A stretch of DNA of 64,000 bases from Caenispirillum bisanense (GCF_900230255.1 NZ_OCNJ01000006.1:124001-188000), one strand, 5' to 3'; shown: positions 7,623 through 18,455, numbered from the stretch's first letter. Notes: a model not told the origin generated them from the sequence alone. Made by a program: numbers and translations.

Positions 7623-8363
7623 ATGTCCGCCCAGACATCCGCCCTGCTCCGTGACGAGCATCCCGCCGACCTTTTCGCCGCGCGCCACGGCGGTGGCTCC
7701 ACCGAAGACCTGATCGCCGCCGCGGCGCAGGCGTTCGCCGGCCGTATCGCCCTGGTGTCGTCTTTCGGCGCCGAATCCGCCGTGCTGCTCGATCTGGTGG
7801 CGCAGGTGGACCCGGCCCTGCCGGTGGTCTTCCTCGATACCGGCAAGCTGTTCGGCGAGACGCTGCGCTACCGCGATAAGCTGGTTTCCCGCCTCGGCCT
7901 GACCGACGTGCGGGTGATCCGCCCCGACCCCGCCGCCGTCGCCGCCGCCGATCCCGACGGCATCCTGTGGACGCAGAACCACGACCGCTGCTGCTACGTC
8001 CGCAAGGTGGAGCCGCTGGCGCGGGCGCTGGCCCCCTTCGACGCCTGGATCAGCGGCCGCAAGCGCTACCAGGGCGCCACCCGCGCCGCCCTGCCGCGCG
8101 TCGAGGCCGACGGCCCGCGCGTCAAGATCAACCCGCTCGCCGACTGGAGCCGGGCCGACCTCGACCGCGCCTTCGCCGAGCGGGACCTGCCCCGTCACCC
8201 GCTGGAGGAGGACGGCTTCCTCTCCATCGGCTGCATGCCCTGCACCGACCGCGTCGCCCCGGGCGAGGACGTCCGCGCCGGCCGCTGGCGCGACAATGCC
8301 GGCAAGACCGAGTGCGGCATCCACCTGCCCGGCGCCGTCGCCGCCATCTCGAGGACCCGTTGA
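7623..8363 (+). CDS. cysH: Adenylyl-sulfate (APS) reductase, CysH family
   Basis: 246 residues. It reduces activated sulfate to sulfite using thioredoxin or glutaredoxin. The PP-loop region is ALVSSFGAESAVLLDL. Paired cysteines CC at 123-124 and CMPC at 204-207 are the four [4Fe-4S] ligands that distinguish APS reductases from PAPS reductases. The catalytic cysteine is C231 in ECGIHL. The presence of the cluster implies APS, not PAPS, as preferred substrate. The start codon follows GGAGACACCTGCC. It ends two bases before cysD. Confidence 0.92.
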   Translation: MSAQTSALLRDEHPADLFAARHGGGSTEDLIAAAAQAFAGRIALVSSFGAESAVLLDLVAQVDPALPVVFLDTGKLFGETLRYRDKLVSRLGLTDVRVIRPDPAAVAAADPDGILWTQNHDRCCYVRKVEPLARALAPFDAWISGRKRYQGATRAALPRVEADGPRVKINPLADWSRADLDRAFAERDLPRHPLEEDGFLSIGCMPCTDRVAPGEDVRAGRWRDNAGKTECGIHLPGAVAAISRTR

Positions 8364-8365
8364 CC

Positions 8366-9163
8366 ATGAGCAGTCATCTCGACGCCCTGGAAAGCCAGAG
8401 CATCTTCATCCTGCGCGAGGCCTACAGCCGCTTTTCCAAGCTCGGCATGCTGTGGTCGCTCGGCAAGGACAGCAACGTCATGATCTGGCTGGCGCGCAAG
8501 GCCTTCCTCGGCCGCGTGCCCTTCCCGGTGATGCACCTGGACACCGGCCTCGAGTTTCCCGAGACCTACGCCTTCCGCGAGCGCTTCACCAAGGAGTGGA
8601 AGCTCGACCTCATCGCCGATGCCTGCCCGCCCATCGAGCAGACCGACCCCACCCTGCCGTCGGGCAGCCGCCTCGCCGCCCGCAAGAGCCTGGGCCTCAA
8701 GCAGGCGCTGGAACGCTACGCCTTCGACGGCATCATCGCCGGCATCCGCCGCGACGAGCAGTCCACCCGCGCCAAGGAGCGCGTCTTCAGCCCACGCGGC
8801 GACGACGGCGCGTGGGACTTCCGCGACCAGCCGCCGGAGTTCTGGGACCACTACAACACCGACTTCCCGCCCGGCACGCACGTGCGCATCCACCCGCTGC
8901 TGCAATGGACGGAAGTGGACATCTGGCGCTACATCCAGCGCGAGGGCATTCCGGTGGTGCCGCTCTACTTCGCCCGCAACGGTAAGCGCTTCCGCTCGCT
9001 CGGCGAGGAGGGCATCACTCTGCCCATCGACAGCGACGCCGCCACCATCGCCGACATCATCGCCGAACTGGAAACCACCAAGGCGCCGGAACGCGCCGGC
9101 CGCACCATGGACCACGAGGCCGAGGACAGCTTCGAACGCCTGCGGGCGTCGGGGTATATGTAA
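8366..9163 (+). CDS. cysD: Sulfate adenylyltransferase subunit 2 CysD
   Basis: 265-residue catalytic subunit of ATP sulfurylase, forming APS from sulfate and ATP. The PP-loop is LWSLGKDSNVMIWLARKAF, followed by VMHLDTGLEFPETY, GIIAGIRRDEQSTRAKER and PLYFARNG, all characteristic of CysD. The ATG lies two bases past the cysH stop, indicating coupling. The GTPase partner is CysN, downstream after a 161-base gap that holds a REP-like palindrome. Confidence 0.94.
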   Translation: MSSHLDALESQSIFILREAYSRFSKLGMLWSLGKDSNVMIWLARKAFLGRVPFPVMHLDTGLEFPETYAFRERFTKEWKLDLIADACPPIEQTDPTLPSGSRLAARKSLGLKQALERYAFDGIIAGIRRDEQSTRAKERVFSPRGDDGAWDFRDQPPEFWDHYNTDFPPGTHVRIHPLLQWTEVDIWRYIQREGIPVVPLYFARNGKRFRSLGEEGITLPIDSDAATIADIIAELETTKAPERAGRTMDHEAEDSFERLRASGYM

Positions 9164-9182
9164 CCACTCCTTTCCTTTTCCT

Positions 9183-9299
9183 TGTCATGCCCGGACGTGA
9201 TCCGGGCATCCACGGCTCCCCCGCCGCCGGCCAGATGCCGCGACCCCACGACCACCGCCGGTGGCGCCGTGGATGGCCGGGTCGAGCCCGGCCATGACA
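9183..9299. repeat. REP-like double palindrome between cysD and cysNC
   Basis: Two 34-base arms (9183-9216 and 9266-9299) are near-perfect reverse complements of each other, from TGTCATG to CATGACA. Each arm is also self-complementary in its centre (GCCCGG...CCGGGC and GGCCGGG...CCCGGCC), with matched base differences between arms. The intervening 49 bases are not repeated. The motif resembles the dispersed intergenic palindromes of alphaproteobacterial genomes. Being inside an operon, it could shape mRNA stability or partial termination. Confidence 0.75.
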
Positions 9300-9324
9300 C
9301 AGGTCTGATCGAGGACACCCCACC

Positions 9325-11193
9325 ATGTCGCCACGCATCAAGGACGCGGTGCCGCCGCTGCCCATCGTCATCGTCGGTCACGTCGACCACGGCAAGTCCA
9401 CCCTCATCGGCCGCCTGCTGCACGAGACCGGCTCCCTGGCCGACGGCAAGCTGGACGAGCTGAAGGGCCAGTCGGACCGCCGCCGCGTCGACTTCGAGTG
9501 GTCCTTCGTCATGGACGCCCTGCAGATCGAACGCGACCAGGGCATCACGCTCGACACCACCCGCATCTGGCTGAAGACCCGCAAGCGGCCCTACGTCATC
9601 ATCGACGCGCCGGGGCACAAGGAATTCCTCCGCAACATGGTGACGGGTGCGGCCTCGGCCGATGCCGCCGTGCTGGTGGTGGACGCCGTGCAGGGCCTGT
9701 CGGAGCAGACCCGCCGCCACGCCTACCTGCTGTCGCTGCTGGGCGTCGCGCAGGTGGTGGTGGCGGTCAACAAGATGGACCGCCTGGACTGGGCCGAGGC
9801 CGGCTTCCGGGCGACCGCCGAGGCCGTGTCGGGCTACCTCGCCGGCATCGGCATCGAGCCGCTCGCCGTCGTGCCGCTGTCGGCGCGCGAGGGCGACAAT
9901 CTGGTGCGCACCAGCGCCAACCTGCCGTGGTGGCAGGGCCCGACCCTGACCGAGGCGCTGGACCAGGTGACGCCGCGGCCGCAGCCGGTGGACCTGCCGC
10001 TGCGCTTCCCGGTGCAGGACGTCTACCGCGACGGCGACCGCCGCATCCTGGTCGGCCGCATCGAGACGGGGCGCCTGCGCGTCGGCGACCGGGTGCGCTT
10101 CCAACCGACCGGGCGCGAAGCCTCCGTCGCCGGATTCGAGACCTGGCGCGGCTCCACCCCCATCGCCGCCGGGGCCGGGCAGTCGGTCGCCCTCACGCTC
10201 GACGACGACCTGTTCGTGGAACGCGGCCACGTCGCCGGCCACCCCGGCGCGGCGCAGCATATCGGCAGCCGCATCGCCGTGCGCCTGTTCTGGCTCGACC
10301 GCGACCCGCTGGCGGCCGGCGACCGGGTGACGGTGCGCCTCGGCACCGCCAGTTACGGCGCCGTGGTCGACAAGGTGGTGCGGGTGATCGACGTCGCCAG
10401 CCTCGGCACCACCGGCACCGAGCAGGTGGCCGGCGGCGACGTGGCGGAAGTCATCCTGCGCAGCCACGGCGCCATGGCCTTCGACACCTTCGCCGACAAC
10501 CCGCTCACCGGGCGCGGCGTGCTGGTGCGCGGCCATCGCGTCGCCGGCGGCTTCGTCATCGAGGGCGCGGCGGCGGCCAGCCCCAACGTCACCGCCGTCG
10601 CCCAGTCGGTGGAACCGGCCGAGGTCCACCGCCGCAACGGCCATACCGGCGGCGTGCTGTGGCTCACCGGCCTGTCGGGGGCGGGCAAGTCGACGCTCGC
10701 CATGGCCCTGCGCCGCCGCCTGTTCGAGGCCGGCTGGCAGGTCTATACGCTCGACGGCGACAACCTGCGCCACGGCCTGTGCGGCGACCTCGGCTTCAGC
10801 GACGCCGACCGGTCGGAGAACATCCGCCGGGTGGCAGAAGCCGCCAAGCTGTTCGCGGATGCCGGCACGGTGGCGATCGTCAGCCTGATCTCGCCCCGCC
10901 GCGCCGACCGCGACGCCGCCCGCGCCATCGTCGGCGACGGCTTCCGCGAGGTCTTCATCGATGCCTCGGTGGAGGTCTGTGCCGGGCGCGACCCCAAGGG
11001 CCTCTACCGCCGCGCCTTCGCCGGCGAGCTGCCGGGCTTCACCGGCGTCTCGGCCCCCTACGAGGCGCCCGAGGCGCCCGACCTGACGGTGCCGACGGCG
11101 ACCCTGCCGCTGGAGGACTGCCTCGACCTGCTGGAGCGCGAGGTGACGGCGGGCTTCGGGGTCGAGCGTCGCAAGGCCGGGCGTCTGGGGTGA
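9325..11193 (+). CDS. cysNC: Bifunctional sulfate adenylyltransferase subunit 1 / APS kinase (CysN-CysC)
   Basis: 622 residues. The N-terminal GTPase has [16 protein letters not shown] (G1), DAPGH (G3) and NKMD (G4), followed by EF-Tu-like barrels; it powers CysD. From about residue 440 the APS kinase domain begins, with P-loop [11 protein letters not shown] and the later [14 protein letters not shown]. The fusion is common in alphaproteobacteria. It is the last gene of the cys operon and ends 10 bases before a strong hairpin. A kinase making PAPS alongside an Fe-S APS reductase suggests that PAPS has another use, for example sulfation. Confidence 0.94.
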   Translation: MSPRIKDAVPPLPIVIVGHVDHGKSTLIGRLLHETGSLADGKLDELKGQSDRRRVDFEWSFVMDALQIERDQGITLDTTRIWLKTRKRPYVIIDAPGHKEFLRNMVTGAASADAAVLVVDAVQGLSEQTRRHAYLLSLLGVAQVVVAVNKMDRLDWAEAGFRATAEAVSGYLAGIGIEPLAVVPLSAREGDNLVRTSANLPWWQGPTLTEALDQVTPRPQPVDLPLRFPVQDVYRDGDRRILVGRIETGRLRVGDRVRFQPTGREASVAGFETWRGSTPIAAGAGQSVALTLDDDLFVERGHVAGHPGAAQHIGSRIAVRLFWLDRDPLAAGDRVTVRLGTASYGAVVDKVVRVIDVASLGTTGTEQVAGGDVAEVILRSHGAMAFDTFADNPLTGRGVLVRGHRVAGGFVIEGAAAASPNVTAVAQSVEPAEVHRRNGHTGGVLWLTGLSGAGKSTLAMALRRRLFEAGWQVYTLDGDNLRHGLCGDLGFSDADRSENIRRVAEAAKLFADAGTVAIVSLISPRRADRDAARAIVGDGFREVFIDASVEVCAGRDPKGLYRRAFAGELPGFTGVSAPYEAPEAPDLTVPTATLPLEDCLDLLEREVTAGFGVERRKAGRLG

Positions 11194-11203
11194 CGAAAAC
11201 CAT

Positions 11204-11232
11204 CCGGGCCGGCCTATGGCGGGCCGGCCCGG
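11204..11232. terminator. Hairpin between convergent cysNC and gor
   Basis: CCGGGCCGGCC (11204-11214) and GGCCGGCCCGG (11222-11232) form a perfect 11-bp stem with a seven-base loop. The T-tract is weak on both sides. Its position between two converging genes suggests a shared terminator. Confidence 0.6.
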
Positions 11233-11241
11233 GTGTCGTCC

Positions 11242-12618
11242 TTACTCCGTGTGCTCGGGCGACGGGTCGGGGATGGGGTCGCGCATGGTGACGAATTCCT
11301 CCGCCGCCGTCGGATGGATGCCGACCGTGGCGTCGAACTGCTTCTTCGTCGCGCCGCACTTGAGCGCGATGGCGATGCCCTGGACGATCTCCGGCGCATC
11401 GACGCCGACCATGTGGGCGCCCAGCACCACGTCGGTCTCGGCATCCACGATCAGCTTCATGACCGTGCGTTCCTCGCGGCCAGACAGCGTGTACTTCATG
11501 GGCCGGAAGCGGCTGATGAAGATCTTCACCTTGCCGCGGCGGCGCGCCTCTTCCTCGCTCATGCCGACGGACCCCACCGGCGGCTGGCTGAACACCGCCG
11601 AGGCGATGTTCGTGTAGTCCATGGTCATGGGGTTGTCGTGGAAGAAGGTTTCCGCGAAGCAACGGCCCTCGTTGATGGCGACCGGCGTCAGGTTCACGCG
11701 GTCGGTGACGTCGCCGATGGCGAAGATGCTGTCGACGCTGGTGCGGGCGTTCTCGTCCACCACGATGGCGCCGTTCTCGCGCATCTCGACGCCCACCTCT
11801 TCGAGCCCGAGGCCCTTGGTGTTCGGCGCGCGGCCGGTGGCGTACATCACCAGATCCGTTTCGTGTTCGTCGCCGCCGGCGAAGCGCAGGTTGAAGGCGC
11901 CCGAGGGCGTCTTCTCGATGGAGCGCACGGTGGTCTCGCAGCGTAGGTCGATGCCCTGGCGGATCAGTTCGTCCTGCAGGGCGGCGCGGATGGTGCCGTC
12001 GAAGCCGCGCAGAATCATCTCCTTGCGGATGACCTGCGTCACCTGGCTGCCGAGGGCGTGGAAGATGCCGGCGAACTCGACCGCGATATAGCCGCCGCCG
12101 ACGATGGTCACGCGCTTGGGCAGGTCGGGCAGGTCCAGCGCCTCGTTGGAGGTGACGGCGTGCTCGATGCCCGGAATGTCCGGCAGGGTCGGCCAGCCGC
12201 CGACGGCGATCAGGATCTTCTCCGCCGTGTGGCGCTGGCCGTCGACCTCCACCGTATGCGGGTCGACGATGACGCCGCGGCCGCGCAGCAACTCCACCTT
12301 GTTGTCGCGCAGGATGCGCTCGTAGACGCCCTGCAGGCGGTCCAGTTCCTTGTTCTTGTTGCCGACCAGCGTCGGCCAGTCGAACGAGACGTCGCCGAGC
12401 GTCCAGCCGTAGCCCTTGGCGTCCTCGAAGTCCTCGGCGAAGTGGGCCCCGTAGACCAGCAGCTTCTTGGGCACGCAGCCGCGCATGACGCAGGTGCCGC
12501 CGACGCGCGAGCTTTCGACGATCGCGACCTTGTGGCCCCAGCCGCCGGCCAGCCGCGTCGCCCGCACGCCGCCCGAGCCCGCGCCGATGGTGATGAGGTC
12601 GTAATCGTACTGCGCCAT
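11242..12618 (-). CDS. gor: Glutathione-disulfide reductase
   Basis: 458-residue flavoenzyme that regenerates glutathione with NADPH. The FAD site is ITIGAGSGGVRATRLA. The redox pair lies in GGTCVMRGCVPKK (C43, C48), close to the plant/cyanobacterial-like GR variant. The NADPH site is VTIVGGGYIAVEFAGIFHALG, and the C-terminal active-site histidine is in GIHPTAAEE. An upstream in-frame ATG would add 24 unrelated residues; the family start is MAQYDYDLITIG. It converges with the cys operon; glutathione could also serve APS reduction. Confidence 0.9.
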   Translation of the reverse strand: MAQYDYDLITIGAGSGGVRATRLAGGWGHKVAIVESSRVGGTCVMRGCVPKKLLVYGAHFAEDFEDAKGYGWTLGDVSFDWPTLVGNKNKELDRLQGVYERILRDNKVELLRGRGVIVDPHTVEVDGQRHTAEKILIAVGGWPTLPDIPGIEHAVTSNEALDLPDLPKRVTIVGGGYIAVEFAGIFHALGSQVTQVIRKEMILRGFDGTIRAALQDELIRQGIDLRCETTVRSIEKTPSGAFNLRFAGGDEHETDLVMYATGRAPNTKGLGLEEVGVEMRENGAIVVDENARTSVDSIFAIGDVTDRVNLTPVAINEGRCFAETFFHDNPMTMDYTNIASAVFSQPPVGSVGMSEEEARRRGKVKIFISRFRPMKYTLSGREERTVMKLIVDAETDVVLGAHMVGVDAPEIVQGIAIALKCGATKKQFDATVGIHPTAAEEFVTMRDPIPDPSPEHTE

Positions 12619-12725
12619 GGCGTCGAGCCCCTCTGAAAAGCCGGAAAAACAATGCGCGCCCCATGTGGGACGCGCATGACCATGCCGCAAGCCGAGGCCG
12701 ACGGCAACCGGACCTTGGAACGGGT

Positions 12726-13136
12726 CTAAAGATTGACCGCGTCGCCCTCCTCCGCCGGCGGGATCAGGGGCGTCGGACGCGCGTCCGGCTGCGGCGCAGG
12801 CGTGGGGGCCGGTGCCGGCTCGGCGTCACGCCCCTGCTCGCTGAAGCCTTCGAAGAAGCGCTGCATCTTGCGGAACTGATCGGCCACCCAGGGCTTGGCC
12901 TGCTCGTACCCCGCCTTGGCCTCGCACACCGCCCGGTCGGCGGCACAGGCGGCCTGGCAACCGGCCGAGGCGGCGGCATCGTCGGGATAGGACTGCTCGC
13001 AGCGCAGGGAGCAAGCGTCGAAGGACTCGCCGCAGGCGGCGAGCGCTTCCTCGTCGGCGGCCTGGGCGGCGGCGGCCATCAGGACCACGCCCAGGATGAG
13101 CGCAACGGCGGGCAAGGCGATGAGCGTACGGAACAC
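12726..13136 (-). CDS. Small Cys-rich exported protein, unknown function
   Basis: 136 residues from a GTG start. That start is chosen because it gives a clean signal peptide (MFRTLIALPAVALILGVVLMAAAAQA) and has GAGGA nine bases upstream. An ATG 17 codons earlier (13187) has no such site and adds an Arg-rich head. The mature protein has seven cysteines in its first 50 residues (ACGESFDACSLRCEQ, then C-x3-C and C-x6-C), a helical middle and a Pro/Ala-rich tail. I recognise no family. It is probably periplasmic and disulfide-bonded. Confidence 0.65.
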   Translation of the reverse strand: MFRTLIALPAVALILGVVLMAAAAQAADEEALAACGESFDACSLRCEQSYPDDAAASAGCQAACAADRAVCEAKAGYEQAKPWVADQFRKMQRFFEGFSEQGRDAEPAPAPTPAPQPDARPTPLIPPAEEGDAVNL

Positions 13137-13226
13137 GGCGCGTCGTCCTCGTCGGTGACGGTTCGGATCAGTGTGGCGGCCAAACATGGCGGCACCAAGA
13201 CGAAACGCCTTGCCCCGCGACCGGGG

Positions 13227-13298
13227 TCAGAGCTCCTGCACCACGGCGGTGCGCTCGCCGCCGGCGTCGCCGGTGTTCACCACCGCGCTCGGCTCCAA
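13227..13298 (-). pseudogene. Possible 3' remnant of a truncated gene
   Basis: A GC-rich reading frame ends in a TGA at 13227-13229 and encodes roughly 22 residues ending NTGDAGGERTAVVQEL. It has no start of its own. It begins where the AT-rich neighbour stops and is in a different frame from it. It looks like the tail of a gene once located behind glmS and cut by the insertion of the AT-rich segment. The parent family is not recognised. Confidence 0.3.
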
Positions 13299-13302
13299 TT
13301 TC

Positions 13303-14388
13303 CTACGTATTACCTGCAACGTATAGACCTAAAAAGTTCGCCGCAAGCGTAAGTGCGTCATCATCCGGTAGATGAATCTCACCCTTGAAGTCACCGTGTG
13401 CAAAGCAATTTCGGGCATCTTTGATCCTTTTAAATCTCCCCATATAATCGTCGAATTCTTTAGGGGCCAGTAAAAGCAGGCATGCACAAAACTTGATGGA
13501 TATAGACGGTTTTTTTCTGAAAAACTTGCAAACGTCTGAATAGCAGGCCTTATCACTCGCGGATAAACTTGGAAGCCACTTTTGTTTATAGAAATTGTAC
13601 AAGACTTCAGTTGCTATTTCAATACAATGAAAAGCCAAAAAGAAACGCTTCCAATTATCTTTGCAAGCCATGGCTTCTACGTATTTATCAACAGCATCAC
13701 TAATAAAGTCAAGATTACCGATCAATGACGCGTCAACAGACGGCCATTTTGTAGCATCATACTTTTCCAAGAAGCCGCTTGAATGGCTCACCGAGACATT
13801 CGCATTAGGTGGACTGAAAGCAGAAAAACCTTTCCTAACAACAATAATGTAGTCCCGCAATAAACTATTAATGACATTTTCTTTTAAGTTTGTTGCTGCA
13901 TGGACGAGCATATGTGACGATATTCTCTTTTGCCTCCCCCGGAAACCATCGAAATACTCCATATACTTCGCAATATCACCAATACGCATTCCAGTAGGTG
14001 AGTTGTCATCGATCTCAAACGCTCCGGCAGGAACGGTTTCTCTAGAAATTACAACAATTGGCCACCTAAGATTTTCGATATAACGTGCGCTACGCTTCGC
14101 TTGCTCTGCTACCGCTGCCGCCGCCCCCTCAGAGACAGAAATTCCAACAAAACTTTGAACCGCTCTCAACGCGCTCGCTTCTGCCGATTCTATGTATTCT
14201 GGAAGAAAAGAGGGATAATGCCCCAGCCACACCTCCACCTCAGTGCCATCCCCATAGACGGACTCGTACCTTCTGGGACTTCCTACTGCAGGTGTTCTTT
14301 CTTCATTGCCAAAATAGGCTCTCGTACCACATACACGTACAAACATCACTTCAATGACGTCGGATCTAGGCAGCGATTGGATTGGCAT
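13303..14388 (-). CDS. AT-rich hypothetical protein with HEPN-like R-x4-H motif
   Basis: 361 residues, no recognised full-length family. The C-terminal third is helical and contains KDARNCFAHGDF, with R326 and H331 fitting the R-(N/D/H)-x3-H signature of HEPN-domain ribonucleases and abortive-infection proteins. The N-terminal 130 residues are alpha/beta without a clear motif. Base composition is far from the neighbours: the 60 bases from 13561 contain only 20 G/C, and many codons end in A or T. It sits directly behind glmS, the classic Tn7-family insertion point. Taken together this suggests a horizontally acquired gene, perhaps for defence. The function is inferred, not shown. Confidence 0.7.
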   Translation of the reverse strand: MPIQSLPRSDVIEVMFVRVCGTRAYFGNEERTPAVGSPRRYESVYGDGTEVEVWLGHYPSFLPEYIESAEASALRAVQSFVGISVSEGAAAAVAEQAKRSARYIENLRWPIVVISRETVPAGAFEIDDNSPTGMRIGDIAKYMEYFDGFRGRQKRISSHMLVHAATNLKENVINSLLRDYIIVVRKGFSAFSPPNANVSVSHSSGFLEKYDATKWPSVDASLIGNLDFISDAVDKYVEAMACKDNWKRFFLAFHCIEIATEVLYNFYKQKWLPSLSASDKACYSDVCKFFRKKPSISIKFCACLLLLAPKEFDDYMGRFKRIKDARNCFAHGDFKGEIHLPDDDALTLAANFLGLYVAGNT

Positions 14389-14454
14389 CTGTCAACTTCC
14401 CCCTCTGGCAGGGAGAAAATGTAATAACTACAGGAGAATTATGCAATCCTGCCG

Positions 14455-16284
<1,830 letters not shown>

Positions 16285-16287
16285 GGA

Positions 16288-17646
16288 TCACGCCTCCTTC
16301 TTGCGCTGGTTCTTGAGCGCGGCCATGCGCTCGCGGAACCGGATGGCCCAGCCGTTGCGGGAGACCTGCTCTCCGCGGGCGACGGTCAGGGCGTTTGCTT
16401 CGACGTCCCGCGTCACCACCGACCCGGCGCCGACGATGGCGCCGTCGCCGATGCGTACCGGCGCCACCAGGGCGCTGTTGGAGCCGATGAAGGCGCCCGC
16501 CCCGATGTCGGTGTGATGCTTCAGGAAGCCGTCGTAGTTGCAGGTGATGGTGCCGGCGCCGATGTTGGCGCCCGCGCCGACCCGGGCGTCGCCGATGTAG
16601 GTCAGGTGGTTGACCTTGGCGCCGTCCTCGACCACCGCCTTCTTGATCTCGACGAAGTTGCCGATGTGGGCGCCGTTGCGCACCTCCGCCCCGGGCCGCA
16701 GGCGGGCGTAGGGGCCGAGGATGACGCCGTCGCCCACCGTGCAGTCCTCGAAGTGGCAGAAGCCCTTGATCTCGACGCCGTCGCCGATGGTGACGCCGGG
16801 GCCGAAGGTAACGAAGGGGCCGACGCTCACGTCGCGGCCGAGGCGGGTGTCGTGGCTGAAGAACACCGTCTCGGGCGCCGTCAGGGTGGCGCCGCCGTCC
16901 GTGGCGGCGCGACGCAGGCGGGCCTGCACGATGCCCTCGGCGACCGCCAGTTCGGTGCGGCTGTTGACGCCGAGCAGCTCCGCCTCGTCGCCTTCCACCA
17001 CGGCGCACGGCAGGCCGTCGGCGCGGGCCAGCGCGACGATGTCGGTCAGGTAGTATTCGCCCTTGGCATTGGCGTTGCCGACGCGGTCCAGCAGGCCGAA
17101 CAGGCGGGCGCCGTCGATGCACATGACGCCTGAATTGCACAGCGGGATCGCCAGCTGCTCGGGCGTCGCATCCTTGGCCTCGACGATGGCCTCCAGGCCG
17201 TCGCCGCCCATCACCAGACGGCCGTAGGAGCCGGGCTGGTCGGGGCGGAAGCCGAGCACCACCACGGCCGGCGCCGGCACGGCGCGGCGCGCCTCCAGCA
17301 TACGGGCGAGCGTCTCGGCGGAAATGAGCGGCGTGTCGCCGTAGAGGACCAGCACGTCGCCGTCGAAGCCGTCCAGCTCCGGCCGGGCCTGGGCGACGGC
17401 GTGGGCGGTGCCCAGGCGGTCGGTCTGTTCCACGGTCGCATGCGGCGCGACGGCGCGGCGCAGGCCGTCCATGTCCGGCCCGACCACCACGACGGTGCGG
17501 TCGACGCCCAGCGTCTGCACGGTGGCCAGCAGGTGGTTGACCATGGGCCGGCCGGCGACGGGATGCATCACCTTGGGCAGGGCCGACTTCATGCGCGTGC
17601 CCATGCCGGCGGCGAGGACGATGGCGGCGGTTTTGCTTTTGCTCAT
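16288..17646 (-). CDS. glmU: Bifunctional UDP-N-acetylglucosamine pyrophosphorylase / glucosamine-1-P acetyltransferase
   Basis: 452 residues. The N-terminal nucleotidyltransferase has IVLAAGMGTRMKSALPKVMHPVAG and LYGDTPLI. The C-terminal left-handed beta-helix of hexapeptide repeats (from about residue 250) has HIGNFVEIKKA, NHLTYIGDA and ITCNYDG, the acetyl-CoA and active-site segments. It makes UDP-GlcNAc for peptidoglycan and LPS. It is divergently oriented to the phosphatase gene across about 108 bases, and probably carries the promoter for glmUS. Confidence 0.96.
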   Translation of the reverse strand: MSKSKTAAIVLAAGMGTRMKSALPKVMHPVAGRPMVNHLLATVQTLGVDRTVVVVGPDMDGLRRAVAPHATVEQTDRLGTAHAVAQARPELDGFDGDVLVLYGDTPLISAETLARMLEARRAVPAPAVVVLGFRPDQPGSYGRLVMGGDGLEAIVEAKDATPEQLAIPLCNSGVMCIDGARLFGLLDRVGNANAKGEYYLTDIVALARADGLPCAVVEGDEAELLGVNSRTELAVAEGIVQARLRRAATDGGATLTAPETVFFSHDTRLGRDVSVGPFVTFGPGVTIGDGVEIKGFCHFEDCTVGDGVILGPYARLRPGAEVRNGAHIGNFVEIKKAVVEDGAKVNHLTYIGDARVGAGANIGAGTITCNYDGFLKHHTDIGAGAFIGSNSALVAPVRIGDGAIVGAGSVVTRDVEANALTVARGEQVSRNGWAIRFRERMAALKNQRKKEA

Positions 17647-17754
17647 GACTTCCGAGGCAGGCTAGAAAGGGAAGACCAAACGGCAGCGGACACTGCCACA
17701 GGCCCGTGAATCCGCAAAAACAAACATTGTTTCACCGTGTTGCAGGACCGCGCC

Positions 17755-18429
17755 ATGGCAAATCCCCCTCTGCTCGCCCTTCTGTTCGACCTCGACGGCA
17801 CGCTGGTCCACAGCCTGCCCGACCTGACGCTCGCCCTGAACCGCCTGCTGGCGGAGGAAGACCGCCGCCGCCTGAGCGAGCCCGAGGTCGCCCGCATGGT
17901 CGGCGACGGCGCCCGCGTGCTGGTGGAGCGGGCCTTCGCCGCCACCGGCGCGCCTGCGGCGGATGACGATCTCGACATGCTCACCGGCCGCTTCGTGTCC
18001 ATCTATGAGGGGGCAACGGCGCACGGAACACAACCCTACCCTGGCGTCGTAAGCACGCTTCGCGATCTGTCGGCGCGCGGACATCCGATGGCGGTATGCA
18101 CGAACAAGCCCTACCGTGCCACGGTCGCCCTTCTGGAGGCGCTGGATCTTGCGCGGTACTTCCACGTGGTGATCGGCGGCGGCTCGACGCCCGAGCGCAA
18201 GCCCGACCCGGCCCCGGTGCGCGCCTGCCTGGAGGCGCTGGGTGCGACGGCGGGGCGCGCGCTCATGGTCGGCGACGGGCTGAACGACGTGCTGGCCGCC
18301 AAGGGCGCGGGCGTGACTTGCGTCTGCGTCACCTACGGCTACCCCCACGGGCCGGTGGAGGAGTTCGGCGCCGACGCCTTGATCGACCGCTTCGAGCAGG
18401 TTCTGGAGATCATTGAAAAAAGTGTTTGA
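17755..18429 (+). CDS. gph: HAD-family phosphoglycolate phosphatase
   Basis: 224 residues. HAD motif I is LLFDLDGTLVHSLPD, motif II is AVCTNKP, and motifs III/IV are RKPDPAPV and MVGDGLNDVLAAKGAG. The helical cap between motifs I and II matches Gph. It removes 2-phosphoglycolate produced by DNA repair or RubisCO oxygenation. An in-frame TTG 18 bases upstream is possible, but the ATG MANPPLLALLFD is the usual start. Its TGA stop lies inside the -35 box of the following tRNA gene. Confidence 0.85.
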   Translation: MANPPLLALLFDLDGTLVHSLPDLTLALNRLLAEEDRRRLSEPEVARMVGDGARVLVERAFAATGAPAADDDLDMLTGRFVSIYEGATAHGTQPYPGVVSTLRDLSARGHPMAVCTNKPYRATVALLEALDLARYFHVVIGGGSTPERKPDPAPVRACLEALGATAGRALMVGDGLNDVLAAKGAGVTCVCVTYGYPHGPVEEFGADALIDRFEQVLEIIEKSV

Positions 18430-18455
18430 CAGGGTGGGGCCCGGCTTAGTACATA
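18426..18455 (+). promoter_or_regulatory. Promoter of tRNA-Val
   Basis: A consensus TTGACA (18426-18431) and TACATA (18450-18455) are separated by 18 bases, about 65 bases ahead of the tRNA. The -35 overlaps the stop codon of gph. Confidence 0.55.
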
